Translations under genes and position numbers: made by a program
Assembly: GCF_019972835.1 (NCBI RefSeq)
Contig: NZ_BPPB01000005.1
Coordinates: forward strand, 205,732-269,731
Length of the DNA: 64,000 bases
Reading direction: 5' to 3'
Source of the DNA: Lactobacillus laiwuensis
GTDB taxonomy: Bacteria > Bacillota > Bacilli > Lactobacillales > Lactobacillaceae
Shown here: positions 1 to 10,254 of the stretch, piece by piece
Position numbering within the stretch: position 1 is the stretch's first letter
Layout: the number at the start of each line of letters is the position of its first letter
Notes under the pieces: generated by a model
Database searches by the model: none
Told to the model about the DNA's origin: nothing
Seen by the model: only the letters and a program-made list of their open reading frames with translations

Positions 1-97
1 GTCAATAGCATAAAAAAAGTAGCAATAATTTTAACAACTGATTTTTTCTTCATTATTTATTTCCCTTTAAAAACAGAATAAGAATATACGGATAAAT

Positions 98-643
98 TTA
101 TAGGTCATCGCCGCCAATAATAAAGTCGTAATTTGGATATTTGTGATCTTTTAACTTTTTGGCAAGTTTAGCTGTCTGATACCAGTGACTATCTACATAC
201 CAATAAACATTCTGATATTCTGCATAACCTAAAACTTTATTTCCATCTAATTTAGCAACGTTATACCAATCAAGCGTACCTTCGTCAGGGTAGCCCCAAA
301 TGCCAACTCCTGTCCAAGTATAGCCTTTTTGAGTCATTTTATTTGATAAATAAACCCAAGATCTTGTTTTTTTACTAGGTTTAGGCATAACCTTAGGTTT
401 AGCTTTTAGCAATTTAGGATACTGGTGGCCATTTTCGTAATAAATTTGTTTTGTTTTAGTGAAAGTCATCTTATCGATTTTCTTTGTCTTGGAATTATAT
501 GAGTACCATGTCCCACGCCAGCTTTTAGGAAAAACTGCCTGAGTTTGCTTAGCTTGCACATTACTTGGCGTATTAATAAAACTGCCAATCGTGCCAACAC
601 TTATTAAGGCAGCTACCAACATAATCACTTTTTTAAATTTCAT
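98..643 (-). CDS. Secreted protein of unknown function
   Basis: The 181-residue product begins with a lysine-rich N-terminus, a hydrophobic core and a likely signal peptidase site near VQAKQ (about residue 32). It should therefore be exported. The mature part is rich in Trp, Tyr and Lys, contains SWRGTWYSYN and ends in IIGGDDL. I see no LPXTG, SLAP or lipobox, so it is probably released or loosely bound. A GAGGTAA ribosome site lies upstream of the ATG at 643. The family is not recognised; secreted proteins with a similar WRGTWY start are common in lactobacilli, but I cannot give a function. Confidence 0.75.
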   Translation of the reverse strand: MKFKKVIMLVAALISVGTIGSFINTPSNVQAKQTQAVFPKSWRGTWYSYNSKTKKIDKMTFTKTKQIYYENGHQYPKLLKAKPKVMPKPSKKTRSWVYLSNKMTQKGYTWTGVGIWGYPDEGTLDWYNVAKLDGNKVLGYAEYQNVYWYVDSHWYQTAKLAKKLKDHKYPNYDFIIGGDDL

Positions 644-957
644 TTTTTATTACCTCTATACAAAATTCAACTTTACTACAAACAAATTATACGCTTTCTG
701 TACTTCGTGTAACACTTTAAAACGGATAAAAAAGCATAAATAAAGAAATACCAGGCAACTAATTGAAAATATATAAGCTCTGCTTTCAGATTTAGGCAAG
801 GCAAAACAGCCTTTGATAAAGATACAAAACCTTTTATAGTTTGAACACAAAAAATCCCAGCGCTGACTACCTAACAGAACTGGGATAACATTATTTTAAC
901 GGAAAAAGCAAATTATTACCATATTTGTCAATGATTTGGGGATAAAATTTAAATTGC
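644..957. other. Intergenic region between the secreted protein gene and guaC
   Basis: This stretch holds the promoter side of the secreted-protein gene and the guaC terminator. A 64-codon reading frame on the minus strand (656-850) has no ribosome site and runs against the secreted-protein promoter, so I do not call it a gene. Confidence 0.6.
848..886 (-). terminator. Rho-independent terminator of guaC
   Basis: The inverted repeat ATCCCAG (854-860) / CTGGGAT (880-886) is followed, on the minus strand, by a T run. It lies 72 bases downstream of the guaC stop. Confidence 0.75.
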
Positions 958-1950
958 TTATTTATCACCATTCATGATTGTGTTTTTAACAATCACATAA
1001 TCAACTAATTTAATTGAACTAAGATCTCTGCCCCCGGCATATGAAATTGAGGATTGCAAATCTTCCTGCATTTCTCTTAAAGTATCGGCAATGTGGCCAC
1101 GGTAGGGAACGAGCATTTGTTTACCTTCAACATTGCGATAGGCACCTTTTTGGACTTCAGAAGCTGATCCCCAATATTGCTTATAGGTTTTACCGTTAAT
1201 TTTGATTACATTACCAGGTGATTCTTCATGTCCTGCAAGCATTGAACCAATCATAACCATTGTAGCACCAAACCGAACTGACTTTGCTATATCGCCGTTA
1301 TAACGGATGCCGCCATCAGCAATCAGCGGTTTGCTAGCTACTTTACTGCACATTCTTAGCGCAGCGAGTTGCCAGCCACCAGTGCCAAAACCGGTTTTAA
1401 GCTTGGTAATACAAGCGCGGCCAGGACCAACACCAACTTTTGTGGCATCTGCTCCTGCACCTTCTAATTCACGCACTGCTTCCGGGGTCGCAATATTGCC
1501 TGCTGTTAAAAAAGTATCTGGCAATTTTTCTTTGATGTATTTAATCATATCAATAACATAGACAGAATGCCCATGAGCTACATCAATCGTGATATATTCA
1601 GGCTTAATGTTTTCTTCCACTAGTTGGTCAATAAAATCATATTCGCCTTTTTTAATGCCAACAGATATAGAAGCAAATAAGCCTTTTTCATGCATCATTT
1701 TGATAAAAGCGAAACGCTTTTCAGGTTGAAAGCGGTGCATGACATAGTAGTAGCCGTTTTGGGCCAGCCAAACCGCCAAGTCATCGTTAATGACGCTTTC
1801 CATGTTGGCAGGTACGACTGGTATTTTAAATGTTCGGTTTCCGAACTTAACACTGGTATCTGCGTCATGACGGCTCTTAATGATCCCTTTATTCGGAACA
1901 AGCTGGATATCATCATAATCAAATGCTTCCATACTGAAATAATTGCTCAT
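958..1950 (-). CDS. guaC: GMP reductase
   Basis: GuaC reduces GMP to IMP with NADPH and release of ammonia, returning guanine nucleotides to the adenine branch. The 330-residue protein has the IMPDH/GMPR barrel, with PANMESV near residue 48 and the loop GPGRACITK that carries the catalytic Cys, followed by TGFGTGGWQ. The CBS domain of IMP dehydrogenase is absent, and the length fits the Firmicutes GMP reductase type. An AGGAG ribosome site precedes the ATG at 1950. It is divergent from purA, which consumes the IMP it makes, so the two are probably controlled from one shared intergenic region. Confidence 0.95.
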   Translation of the reverse strand: MSNYFSMEAFDYDDIQLVPNKGIIKSRHDADTSVKFGNRTFKIPVVPANMESVINDDLAVWLAQNGYYYVMHRFQPEKRFAFIKMMHEKGLFASISVGIKKGEYDFIDQLVEENIKPEYITIDVAHGHSVYVIDMIKYIKEKLPDTFLTAGNIATPEAVRELEGAGADATKVGVGPGRACITKLKTGFGTGGWQLAALRMCSKVASKPLIADGGIRYNGDIAKSVRFGATMVMIGSMLAGHEESPGNVIKINGKTYKQYWGSASEVQKGAYRNVEGKQMLVPYRGHIADTLREMQEDLQSSISYAGGRDLSSIKLVDYVIVKNTIMNGDK

Positions 1951-1992
1951 AAGTAAATCGGCTCCTAAATAAATATCTTTACAAACGAAGTA

Positions 1993-2021
1993 ACTATAAT
2001 CAAAAATGCTTTTTTTGTCAA
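1993..2021 (-). promoter_or_regulatory. guaC promoter
   Basis: On the minus strand TTGACA (2021-2016) and TATAGT (1998-1993) are separated by exactly 17 bases. The -35 box is a perfect match to the housekeeping consensus. Confidence 0.75.
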
Positions 2022-2025
2022 TATA

Positions 2026-2038
2026 AAAATCGAACTAT
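2026..2038 (+). promoter_or_regulatory. Possible PurBox (PurR site)
   Basis: AAAATCGAACTAT matches the Gram-positive PurBox AWWWCCGAACWWT at 12 of 13 positions and lies next to the guaC -35 box. A second, inverted and weaker match (11 of 13) lies at 2058-2070. The spacing between the two CGAA cores (27 bases) is larger than the roughly 16-17 of Bacillus pairs, so this call is tentative. Confidence 0.3.
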
Positions 2039-2074
2039 TAAAAATATAACCACTATAATAATTCGCATTTAAAT

Positions 2075-2103
2075 TTGACTAAAGAATGGTAAATTGCTAG
2101 ACT
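2075..2103 (+). promoter_or_regulatory. purA promoter
   Basis: TTGACT (2075-2080) and TAGACT (2098-2103) are separated by 17 bases, about 40 bases before the purA start. It faces away from the guaC promoter. Confidence 0.6.
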
Positions 2104-2138
2104 ATTTACGTGATATTTGTAGAAATTTAATGAGGTGA

Positions 2139-3434
<1,296 letters not shown>

Positions 3435-3437
3435 TTT

Positions 3438-4733
3438 ATGCTGGAACGTTATACTCGCCCTGAAATGGGTAAAATATGGTCTGATGAAAATAAATACGAA
3501 GCATGGCTAAAAGTAGAAATTGCTGCTACCAATGCCTGGAGTGAATTAGGCGAAGTCCCAAAAGAAGATGCTGCTAAAATTGCTCAAAATGCCAGCTTCA
3601 CGCCAGAGCGGGTGGCAGAATTAGAGCAGGTAACTCATCATGACGTGGTTGCTTTTACACGAACAGTTTCTGAAAGCCTTGGACCTGAGAAAAAGTGGGT
3701 ACACTTTGGGCTGACTTCGACGGATGTTGTTGATACGGCACAAGGATATATCTTAAAACAGGCAGATGCGATTATTCGTCAAGATCTGCACGAACTAAAA
3801 AAGACGATTGCTGAAAAAGCACGTAAATATAAAAATACGGTGGAAATGGGACGCACGCATGGTGTGCAAGCTGAACCCACTACTTTTGGCTTAAAACTAG
3901 CTCGCTGGTATGCGGAAATTAAGCGTGATATTGAACGCTTTGAACATGCAGCAAAAGGAGTAGAATCAGGAAAAATTTCCGGAGCCGTTGGGACTTTTGC
4001 TAACGTACCACCAGCTGTTGAAACCAGTGTCTTAAAGCAGCTAGGCTTAACTCAGCAGCCAATTACCAGCCAGGTATTGCCACGCGACTTACATGCCGAA
4101 TATATTGCTACTTTGGCGTTAATAGCCACAAGTATTGAAAATTGGGCTACCGAAATTAGAAGTCTGCAACGCTCTGAAATCCACGAAGTAGAAGAGCATT
4201 TCCGTGCAGGTCAAAAAGGTTCTTCAGCAATGCCTCACAAACGTAATCCTATTGGCTCAGAAAATCTTTGTGGTATGGCACGGGTTTTACGGGGTCATAT
4301 TATAACTGCTTATGAGGATGTGTCACTTTGGCATGAACGCGATATTTCCCATTCTAGTGCTGAACGTGTAATTCTACCTGATACGACAATTGGTATTGAT
4401 TATATGCTTGATCGTTTTAATCGCATTTTGACTAACCTTGATGTTTTTCCAGAAACAATGCTTAAGAACATGGATAAAACTTATGGTCTGATTTATTCCC
4501 AGCGCTTATTATTAAAACTGATTGATGAGGCTGGTCTTTCTCGTGAAGATGCTTATGATATGGTTCAGAAATTAACCACAAGATCTTGGAACGAAGGAAT
4601 TTCCTTTAGAAAATTAGTTGAAAGCAGTTCAATCATGGACTATCTTTCAAAAGATGATGTAAGTGACGCATTTGATTATCATTACCATTTGCGTCATGTT
4701 GACGAAATCTTTAAAAAAGTCGGTTTAGAATAA
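3438..4733 (+). CDS. purB: Adenylosuccinate lyase
   Basis: PurB cleaves adenylosuccinate to AMP and fumarate, and also the SAICAR intermediate of de novo purine synthesis. The 431-residue protein belongs to the fumarase/aspartase superfamily and shows the signature SSAMPHKRNPI on the flexible catalytic loop, plus MGRTHGVQAEPTTFG. It lies three bases after purA. No other purine biosynthetic genes are adjacent, so this pair together with guaC acts in nucleotide interconversion here. The fumarate it releases may be a substrate for a fumarate-reductase-like enzyme, but the proximity of the next gene is not proof. Confidence 0.97.
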   Translation: MLERYTRPEMGKIWSDENKYEAWLKVEIAATNAWSELGEVPKEDAAKIAQNASFTPERVAELEQVTHHDVVAFTRTVSESLGPEKKWVHFGLTSTDVVDTAQGYILKQADAIIRQDLHELKKTIAEKARKYKNTVEMGRTHGVQAEPTTFGLKLARWYAEIKRDIERFEHAAKGVESGKISGAVGTFANVPPAVETSVLKQLGLTQQPITSQVLPRDLHAEYIATLALIATSIENWATEIRSLQRSEIHEVEEHFRAGQKGSSAMPHKRNPIGSENLCGMARVLRGHIITAYEDVSLWHERDISHSSAERVILPDTTIGIDYMLDRFNRILTNLDVFPETMLKNMDKTYGLIYSQRLLLKLIDEAGLSREDAYDMVQKLTTRSWNEGISFRKLVESSSIMDYLSKDDVSDAFDYHYHLRHVDEIFKKVGLE

Positions 4734-4744
4734 ACAATTAGTAA

Positions 4745-4775
4745 AGCGGTTCACTTAATAGTGAGCTGCTTTTTG
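4745..4775 (+). terminator. Rho-independent terminator of purAB
   Basis: A 10-pair stem (4745-4754 / 4761-4770, two G-U pairs) with a 6-base loop is followed by a T run. Confidence 0.8.
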
Positions 4776-4807
4776 TCATGGAATTTAAATTGTTGATAAA
4801 TAAAAAA

Positions 4808-4821
4808 TGTAAGCGATTATG
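4808..4821 (+). promoter_or_regulatory. Possible cre-like site before the flavoprotein gene
   Basis: TGTAAGCGATTATG resembles the CcpA site TGWNANCGNTNWCA with two mismatches at its right end. The paralogous gene at 52297 has a similar site at the same relative place. Confidence 0.35.
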
Positions 4822-4925
4822 TGATATTATTAACATAAACACTAGATAATATTTAAAGGCTGAAAGGCAAAAATTTAAGTCTTTTAAGCTAAAATAAGAT
4901 TCTTTTTTAAAAGAGGTAGTCAATT

Positions 4926-6737
4926 ATGATAGTTAATGAACATACATACTACGATGCAAGCTATGATGTAGTAGTCTTGGGCTTCGGTGGAGCCGGTGCG
5001 ACCGCAGCTCGCTTTGCTGCTGATAGTGGTGCAAAAGTGCTGCTGGTTGATTCTGCACCGGAGGGTCATGAAGGTGGTAATACAAGATATGCTGCTGAAC
5101 TTGTAGGTTACAGTAGCAGCGAAGAGGATTATCGGTCCTACTATGAACATTTGGCACAACACTTTAATATTGACCCTGAAATAGAAGACACAGTTGTTCA
5201 TGGCATTACACACATGAAAGAATATTTCAAAAAGTACCTGGATGTTGCTAATCCCGTTAGCTATAAAACCATTTTAGGATTGCCAGAAGACGCTGTAATA
5301 GCCGATCATCCTAATTTACCAGGTGCTAAAAGCTATGACATGATTACAATGGAGAAGGGTATTTTTAACGCTTCTTTGTGGAACATTCTACGGCAAAAAG
5401 TATTGGATCGCAGTGATAAGATAGATGTTTGGTATTCTGCACCTGTTAAGCATATTCTCCAGACACCTGGTAGGAAAGTTGTGGGAGCCCAAATTGAACG
5501 TGACAATGTTTTATTAAATATTTATGCCAAAAATGGAGTAGTCTTAGCCACTGGTGGTATCGAAAATAATCCACAAATGATCCAGGACTATATTGGCTCA
5601 CACAAGTTGGTACCTTTGGGTTCACTTTATAATAAGGGTAAAGGCATTGACCTTGCTCACGAAGCAGGAGCAGATATGTGGCATATGTCAATGTATGCGG
5701 CCGGGGGAATGCAACAAGCTTTTGCTTTTTATGAACCTGGGATGAAGCGTGCACCATTTTATATGGGTAACCCAATCTTCTATACAGGCAGTATTTTTAC
5801 GGTTGGCGATGACGGCACACGCTACTTTAAGGAAGATCAAGGAGCACGTGAAGGCTATGTAGAAAATCATGGTTCATGGTATAAACCATTGAATCCAATT
5901 CACCCTTACTTTGTCTTTGATCAAAAGCAATATGACAAGATCAGTGAGATTGATACTTTCCCTGATAATAAAGCACTTAATTCCGTTCTTAAAGCTGATT
6001 CTGTTTCTGAATTAGCAGATAAGATGGGAGTTGCTGGGGATAAACTGCAAAGTACAATTGATGAATTTAACTTCTTTGCCGAAAAGAAGCATGATTATGC
6101 TTATCATCGTGATCCTGCTACTTTAAGTGCATTTTCTGAAGCTGGTCCGTATTATGCCATACCGCTAGTACAGACTATTGGCTGGTCTGAAGCTGGTCCT
6201 AGAAGAAATGCCCGCGCTGAAATTCTTGATCCTGAGCACAAACCAATTCCGCATTTGTATGGTGCCGGTGAGCTGGGCAGTAATATGTCTAACTTATATC
6301 AAGGTGGGTCCGATCTTGCGGACTGCTTGATTTTCGGTAAAATTGCCGGTCAAAATGCAGCTCATCCTAAAGACGATATCGCAGAAGTTAATGTACCTTC
6401 TCCTAAGCATGAAAAGCCGTTAAAGCCACGTCCACTTGCTTCTGATATTAAGAAAGAAGAATATCCGACTGGCCCTGAACAATATATTGGTAAATCTACT
6501 AAAGGAATGGGAGATGAAATTGTTGTCAGGGTAACGGCCGATAAGCAAAAGAATCTCAAAAACATCGAAGTTCTGAAACAAGCTGAATCCGATGATTATG
6601 GTCAAAAGGCAATCAATGAATTACCAGCAAAAATGGTTAACGCAAATACAGTTGATGTCGATGCAATTTCTGGTGCCTCTAATACCACTAGAGGATTAAA
6701 AGACGCTGTGAGGGATGCATTAAGCAAAATTAAATAG
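4926..6737 (+). CDS. Fumarate-reductase-like flavoprotein (FAD domain plus FMN-binding domain)
   Basis: The 603-residue protein starts with an FAD Rossmann motif (VVVLGFGGAGATAARFAA, about residues 15-32) and HEGGNTR, typical of the FAD-binding-2 family of fumarate reductases. A C-terminal FMN_bind domain (about residues 515-603) carries DAISGASNTT, the motif whose Ser/Thr is flavinylated by ApbE in this family. There is no signal peptide, so it acts in the cytosol. The active-site region reads SEAGPRRNARAEIL; I cannot tell whether the substrate is fumarate or another unsaturated acid. It stands alone between two terminators. A close paralogue lies at 52297 and a broken fragment at 13640. Confidence 0.88.
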   Translation: MIVNEHTYYDASYDVVVLGFGGAGATAARFAADSGAKVLLVDSAPEGHEGGNTRYAAELVGYSSSEEDYRSYYEHLAQHFNIDPEIEDTVVHGITHMKEYFKKYLDVANPVSYKTILGLPEDAVIADHPNLPGAKSYDMITMEKGIFNASLWNILRQKVLDRSDKIDVWYSAPVKHILQTPGRKVVGAQIERDNVLLNIYAKNGVVLATGGIENNPQMIQDYIGSHKLVPLGSLYNKGKGIDLAHEAGADMWHMSMYAAGGMQQAFAFYEPGMKRAPFYMGNPIFYTGSIFTVGDDGTRYFKEDQGAREGYVENHGSWYKPLNPIHPYFVFDQKQYDKISEIDTFPDNKALNSVLKADSVSELADKMGVAGDKLQSTIDEFNFFAEKKHDYAYHRDPATLSAFSEAGPYYAIPLVQTIGWSEAGPRRNARAEILDPEHKPIPHLYGAGELGSNMSNLYQGGSDLADCLIFGKIAGQNAAHPKDDIAEVNVPSPKHEKPLKPRPLASDIKKEEYPTGPEQYIGKSTKGMGDEIVVRVTADKQKNLKNIEVLKQAESDDYGQKAINELPAKMVNANTVDVDAISGASNTTRGLKDAVRDALSKIK

Positions 6738-6766
6738 ACATTTATCAAGAATTTAATAAGTATTTA

Positions 6767-6809
6767 AAGCAGGTCATAAATTTGGTTAAAACTTATGACC
6801 TGCTTTTTG
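6767..6809 (+). terminator. Rho-independent terminator of the flavoprotein gene
   Basis: A perfect 13-pair stem (6767-6779 / 6793-6805) ends in a T run. Confidence 0.9.
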
Positions 6810-6975
6810 TATTATGAACTTGGGGTAAAATTAAAAATTAACCTCATAATCATTAAACTGAAACTTTGTTTATGAATTTACCTAGAAATTTTGAAAAAGA
6901 AAGTGCTTTTAAAAAATTTCTTAACCAAATAAGCTATATTTATAACTACTTTATTTGCAGAAAAGGAGAAAAATA

Positions 6976-7629
6976 ATGGAAAAAATTAATAAATATATTG
7001 ATCATACTTTATTGGAACCAAATGCAACTCAAGAGCAAATTAATAAGGTGATTGCAGAGGCTAAAAAATATCAATTTGCGTCTGTCTGTGTAAATCCTTT
7101 TTGGGTAAAATATGTTAGTGAAAAATTACAAGGAACAAAAATTAATACTGTAACGGTGATTGGCTTTCCCCTAGGAGCAACTACTACTGAAACTAAAGTT
7201 TTTGAAGCAACACAAGCAGTTGCCAATGGTGCCGATGAATGCGATATGGTACAAAACATCGGGGCGTTTCTTTCAGAAGACTATGATGTGGTACTTAAAG
7301 ATGAAAAAGCAGTTATCGAAGCAGTACATTCAAAGGGAAAAAAGGTAAAAGTAATTCTTGAAAATTGTTTTCTTAATTCGCAGCAAATTAAAAAGGCATG
7401 CTTAATAGCAGAAAAATCTGGTGCTGATTTCGTCAAAACGTCAACTGGCTTTGCAAAATATGGAGCTAGAGCAGAAGATGTTAAGATTATGGCTGCAACT
7501 GTCGGAACTAAAATGGGCATCAAAGCAGCAGGCGGTATTCATACTAAAGCTGACGCTTGCCAAATGATTGCTAGTGGAGCTACTAGATTAGGGGCAAGTG
7601 CAAGTCTAAAAATTATAAAAGAATCGTAG
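6976..7629 (+). CDS. deoC: Deoxyribose-phosphate aldolase
   Basis: DeoC cleaves 2-deoxyribose 5-phosphate to acetaldehyde and glyceraldehyde 3-phosphate in deoxynucleoside breakdown. The 217-residue protein has YIDHTLLEPNAT, the Schiff-base region DFVKTSTGFA and AAGGIHT. The frame is open from a TTG at 6955, but AGGAGA lies inside that extension and sits correctly before the ATG at 6976, which I take as the start. Other deo genes (deoB, deoD, cdd) are not adjacent. It has its own terminator and precedes a PTS operon whose aldolase may act in related sugar-phosphate metabolism. Confidence 0.95.
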   Translation: MEKINKYIDHTLLEPNATQEQINKVIAEAKKYQFASVCVNPFWVKYVSEKLQGTKINTVTVIGFPLGATTTETKVFEATQAVANGADECDMVQNIGAFLSEDYDVVLKDEKAVIEAVHSKGKKVKVILENCFLNSQQIKKACLIAEKSGADFVKTSTGFAKYGARAEDVKIMAATVGTKMGIKAAGGIHTKADACQMIASGATRLGASASLKIIKES

Positions 7630-7652
7630 TTTTAGCACAAAAATAAGTATGT

Positions 7653-7695
7653 AAAGAAGACACTGTGTTTGTTAATGCAAGGTGTCTTCTTTTTT
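7653..7695 (+). terminator. Rho-independent terminator of deoC
   Basis: The stem AAAGAAGACAC (7653-7663) / GTGTCTTCTTT (7682-7692) continues into a T run. Confidence 0.85.
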
Positions 7696-7786
7696 AGTGT
7701 AGTTTTTTGCAAAATTTTATTGAAAGCAGGTAGACTATGTGTCTTATTTTTCCAAAAAAAGTGGAAACAATAAACTCTTTTTTATA

Positions 7787-7800
7787 TGTAAGCGGTAACG
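7787..7800 (+). promoter_or_regulatory. Probable cre site before the PTS operon
   Basis: TGTAAGCGGTAACG matches TGWNANCGNTNWCA at all but the last position. It lies 26 bases before the regulator start, so CcpA could repress the whole operon when better sugars are present. Confidence 0.55.
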
Positions 7801-7825
7801 TATTATTTGAATTGAGGTGAGGAAT

Positions 7826-9904
7826 ATGAAAGACCGGCAATTACTGATAATAAATGAATTGCTTGATAAAGAAAATTTATCAATCGCTGAATTGAGTCAA
7901 GCCTTGAATGTTTCTTCCAGAACTATCAGAAATGATGTGGATGATATTAACCGAACTTTAAGTGACCTTTCAATTACTGGAATTTCTAATAAGCGGGGAC
8001 AACTTTATTTTTGTCTTGATTTGGACGCCAGACATTCCTTATCTCACTCTTTAAAAATTAGTTCGGATACGTTTCTTGATCCTAGAGAAAGGCAGCTTCA
8101 TATCATTATCAGCTTTCTAAAAGCTCCTCACCAGGTAAAAATTTATGAAGAACAAAAGCAGCTGAATATAAGTAAAAGCACGATGGACAAGGATATGCGC
8201 CAGGTTAGAGAATTTCTTGCCAAATATTCTCTGACCTTGGATACGCAGCAAGGAGCAAAAATTGAAGGTGCTGAAAGAAATATCAGAACTATGATTCAAC
8301 AATTAATTGTTGAAAATATTGATATTTCGCAATTAGCAGAAAAAGGCAGCTTTGAAGGAAGTGATAGTTACCAAATAGTAATTGATTATTTAAATCCAAA
8401 GATACTTGAGCAAACTAATATAGTTGCTAAGGAACTAATACTTGGTGGTCGTTACGAAGGAGTTTCTGCCAGAGAAGCACAAATTTCTGTTTTAATGGCC
8501 ATTTGGATTAGGCGTTTGCAGGAAAAGCAATATCTTGATGACAGTCAGGTTTCTAATTTAGAAATTGCTAACACTAGAATTATGAAATCTGTAAACAATT
8601 TGTTGGACAAGTTAAAACTGACAGTTCCGGAAAATGAAAAAAGCTATATGACTTTTATTCTTAAAACATTTTTGGGTGAAAAAGAGGTAAGAATTGACAA
8701 ATGGGCTGAATCGGAACTTCTGACTTTACGGTTAATAGATTATATGAGTGATATAGAAAAAATTAATTACCGTGATTCGGAACAACTTTATGAACAACTT
8801 AACTCACATATTTCAGCATTTTTGCAAAGGCAAGAAAATCATATTGAAGTATTTAATCCGTTAACTGATGTTCTTAAAACCAGCTATGCAACTATTTATC
8901 AAGATATCTCAGCTTTTTTTAAAAGCAAATACAGCAAAAACGTTTCGGCAGGAGAGAAAGCTTTCATAACGGTTTACTTTAGTACTTATTATGAAGAAAG
9001 CGTCAAAGAAAACAACTTTTATAGAATTGCGGTTCTTTGTAATTATGGCGAAGCTACCGGTCAGCTATTGGCTGCCAATATTTCCCGAAACATGAATGTC
9101 GAAGTTGTGGCAGTTTTGGGATTACAAGATATAAATTCTTTAAGAAAGCTAAACATAGATTTTGTTGTTAAGACAATTAATGAATCAACGGGAATGGTTC
9201 CCAGTTTTAAAATGCCTCCTGTTCCCAGGAAGCAAGACTATCAAGAGTTAAAGAAATTTATTGCTAAAGCAGATATTAAAAAACATATGCTGTCTTTAAA
9301 GCAAAATCCTTCAGCTAAGAAAAATTTGCTTAAAGACACCATTTCGCTAATTGAATCAGAAACCAGAAAAAATGTTTCAGCTCGCTTAGTAGACAAGTTA
9401 ATTGAAATTTTTTCTGAACATAATATTGAAATAAAAGAGAGGGAGGTGAGGCCAATGCTTCAAGATTTATTAACTGATGACAAAATCCAAATACACATAA
9501 TGGCTAATAATTGGTGTGAAGCGATTGAAAAAACCAGCCAACCGCTAATAAAAAATAAATCAATTAATGATGATTATGTTGTCGCAATGGAAGAATCAGT
9601 TAAAAAATTCGGACCTTATATTGTCATAGGTCCTGGAATTGCTTTGGCCCATGCAAGACCGGAGGACGGGGTTGCAAAATTGGATGTCAGTGTAGCATCA
9701 CTGGCTGAACCAATAAAATTTGGCAATAAGGCAAACGATCCAGTAAAAATCATTTTTGTTTTGTCTGCAATTGACAGCTATTCACATTTAAACGTTTTAA
9801 AAGCAATTGTGGATTTAATAAATAAGCCAAATAAGATTGAAGAACTATTTAACAAGGAAGATAAAGCAAGCTTTAAAAAGACCTTGTTTGGCGTAGAAAA
9901 TTAA
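7826..9904 (+). CDS. PRD-type transcription activator fused to a PTS EIIA domain
   Basis: The 692-residue protein is a MtlR/BglG-like regulator. It has an N-terminal DeoR-type HTH (residues 1-60, ELSQALNVSSRTIRNDVDDI), a second HTH, two PRD domains (roughly 180-395, with LNSHISAF in PRD2), an EIIB-like region with CNYGEATG and a C-terminal EIIA domain of the fructose/ascorbate type. The phosphorylatable His is in LAHARPEDG (residue 609). No separate EIIA gene is present, so this domain probably supplies EIIA activity to the EIIB and EIIC downstream. The ATG at 7826 follows GAGGTGAGG; an upstream in-frame GTG lies within that ribosome site. Confidence 0.88.
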   Translation: MKDRQLLIINELLDKENLSIAELSQALNVSSRTIRNDVDDINRTLSDLSITGISNKRGQLYFCLDLDARHSLSHSLKISSDTFLDPRERQLHIIISFLKAPHQVKIYEEQKQLNISKSTMDKDMRQVREFLAKYSLTLDTQQGAKIEGAERNIRTMIQQLIVENIDISQLAEKGSFEGSDSYQIVIDYLNPKILEQTNIVAKELILGGRYEGVSAREAQISVLMAIWIRRLQEKQYLDDSQVSNLEIANTRIMKSVNNLLDKLKLTVPENEKSYMTFILKTFLGEKEVRIDKWAESELLTLRLIDYMSDIEKINYRDSEQLYEQLNSHISAFLQRQENHIEVFNPLTDVLKTSYATIYQDISAFFKSKYSKNVSAGEKAFITVYFSTYYEESVKENNFYRIAVLCNYGEATGQLLAANISRNMNVEVVAVLGLQDINSLRKLNIDFVVKTINESTGMVPSFKMPPVPRKQDYQELKKFIAKADIKKHMLSLKQNPSAKKNLLKDTISLIESETRKNVSARLVDKLIEIFSEHNIEIKEREVRPMLQDLLTDDKIQIHIMANNWCEAIEKTSQPLIKNKSINDDYVVAMEESVKKFGPYIVIGPGIALAHARPEDGVAKLDVSVASLAEPIKFGNKANDPVKIIFVLSAIDSYSHLNVLKAIVDLINKPNKIEELFNKEDKASFKKTLFGVEN

Positions 9905-9925
9905 TAGAGTTAGGAGCGTAAAAAT

Positions 9926-10231
9926 ATGGCAAAAGTACCTACAGTTTTCTTTATTTGCGGCAATGGCTTGGGCTCAAGTTTAGCTTGTCAGATGGAAGCT
10001 GATGATGTTTTTAGTGAAGCAGGTATTGAAGTTAATTCAGATCATGATTCAATTTCAGATGCACCTTCACTTAATGCCGATATTATTGTCTCGGCAAGTA
10101 ATTTTGAATCTCAATTTGCCAATATGCAGATTGATCCCAAAACCAAATTTGTCTATTTAGACAACATCGTTGATAAAGACGAAATTAAAGCAAAAGTTTT
10201 ACCAGTTGTGAAACAAATTGCAGACAGTTAA
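9926..10231 (+). CDS. PTS EIIB component, ascorbate/UlaB family
   Basis: This 101-residue cytosolic protein transfers phosphate from EIIA to the incoming sugar. The phosphocysteine loop CGNGLGSS lies at residue 11, as expected for the UlaB/SgaB family. It begins 21 bases after the regulator gene and is followed 23 bases later by the EIIC gene. The substrate cannot be read from the sequence. Ascorbate is doubtful because none of the ascorbate-6-phosphate catabolic genes (lactonase UlaG, UlaD, UlaE, UlaF) is nearby. Confidence 0.88.
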   Translation: MAKVPTVFFICGNGLGSSLACQMEADDVFSEAGIEVNSDHDSISDAPSLNADIIVSASNFESQFANMQIDPKTKFVYLDNIVDKDEIKAKVLPVVKQIADS

Positions 10232-10254
10232 GTTTATAAAAAGGAGTGAGAGAA

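Noticed and set aside
656..850. 64-codon minus-strand frame next to the secreted-protein gene
   Set aside because: No ribosome site, odd hydrophobic composition, overlaps the guaC terminator and the promoter region of the gene at 98-643.
6955..6975. TTG start giving deoC seven extra residues
   Set aside because: The extension contains the AGGAGA ribosome site of the ATG at 6976.
7817..7825. GTG start of the PRD regulator
   Set aside because: It is part of the GAGGTGAGG ribosome site of the ATG at 7826.
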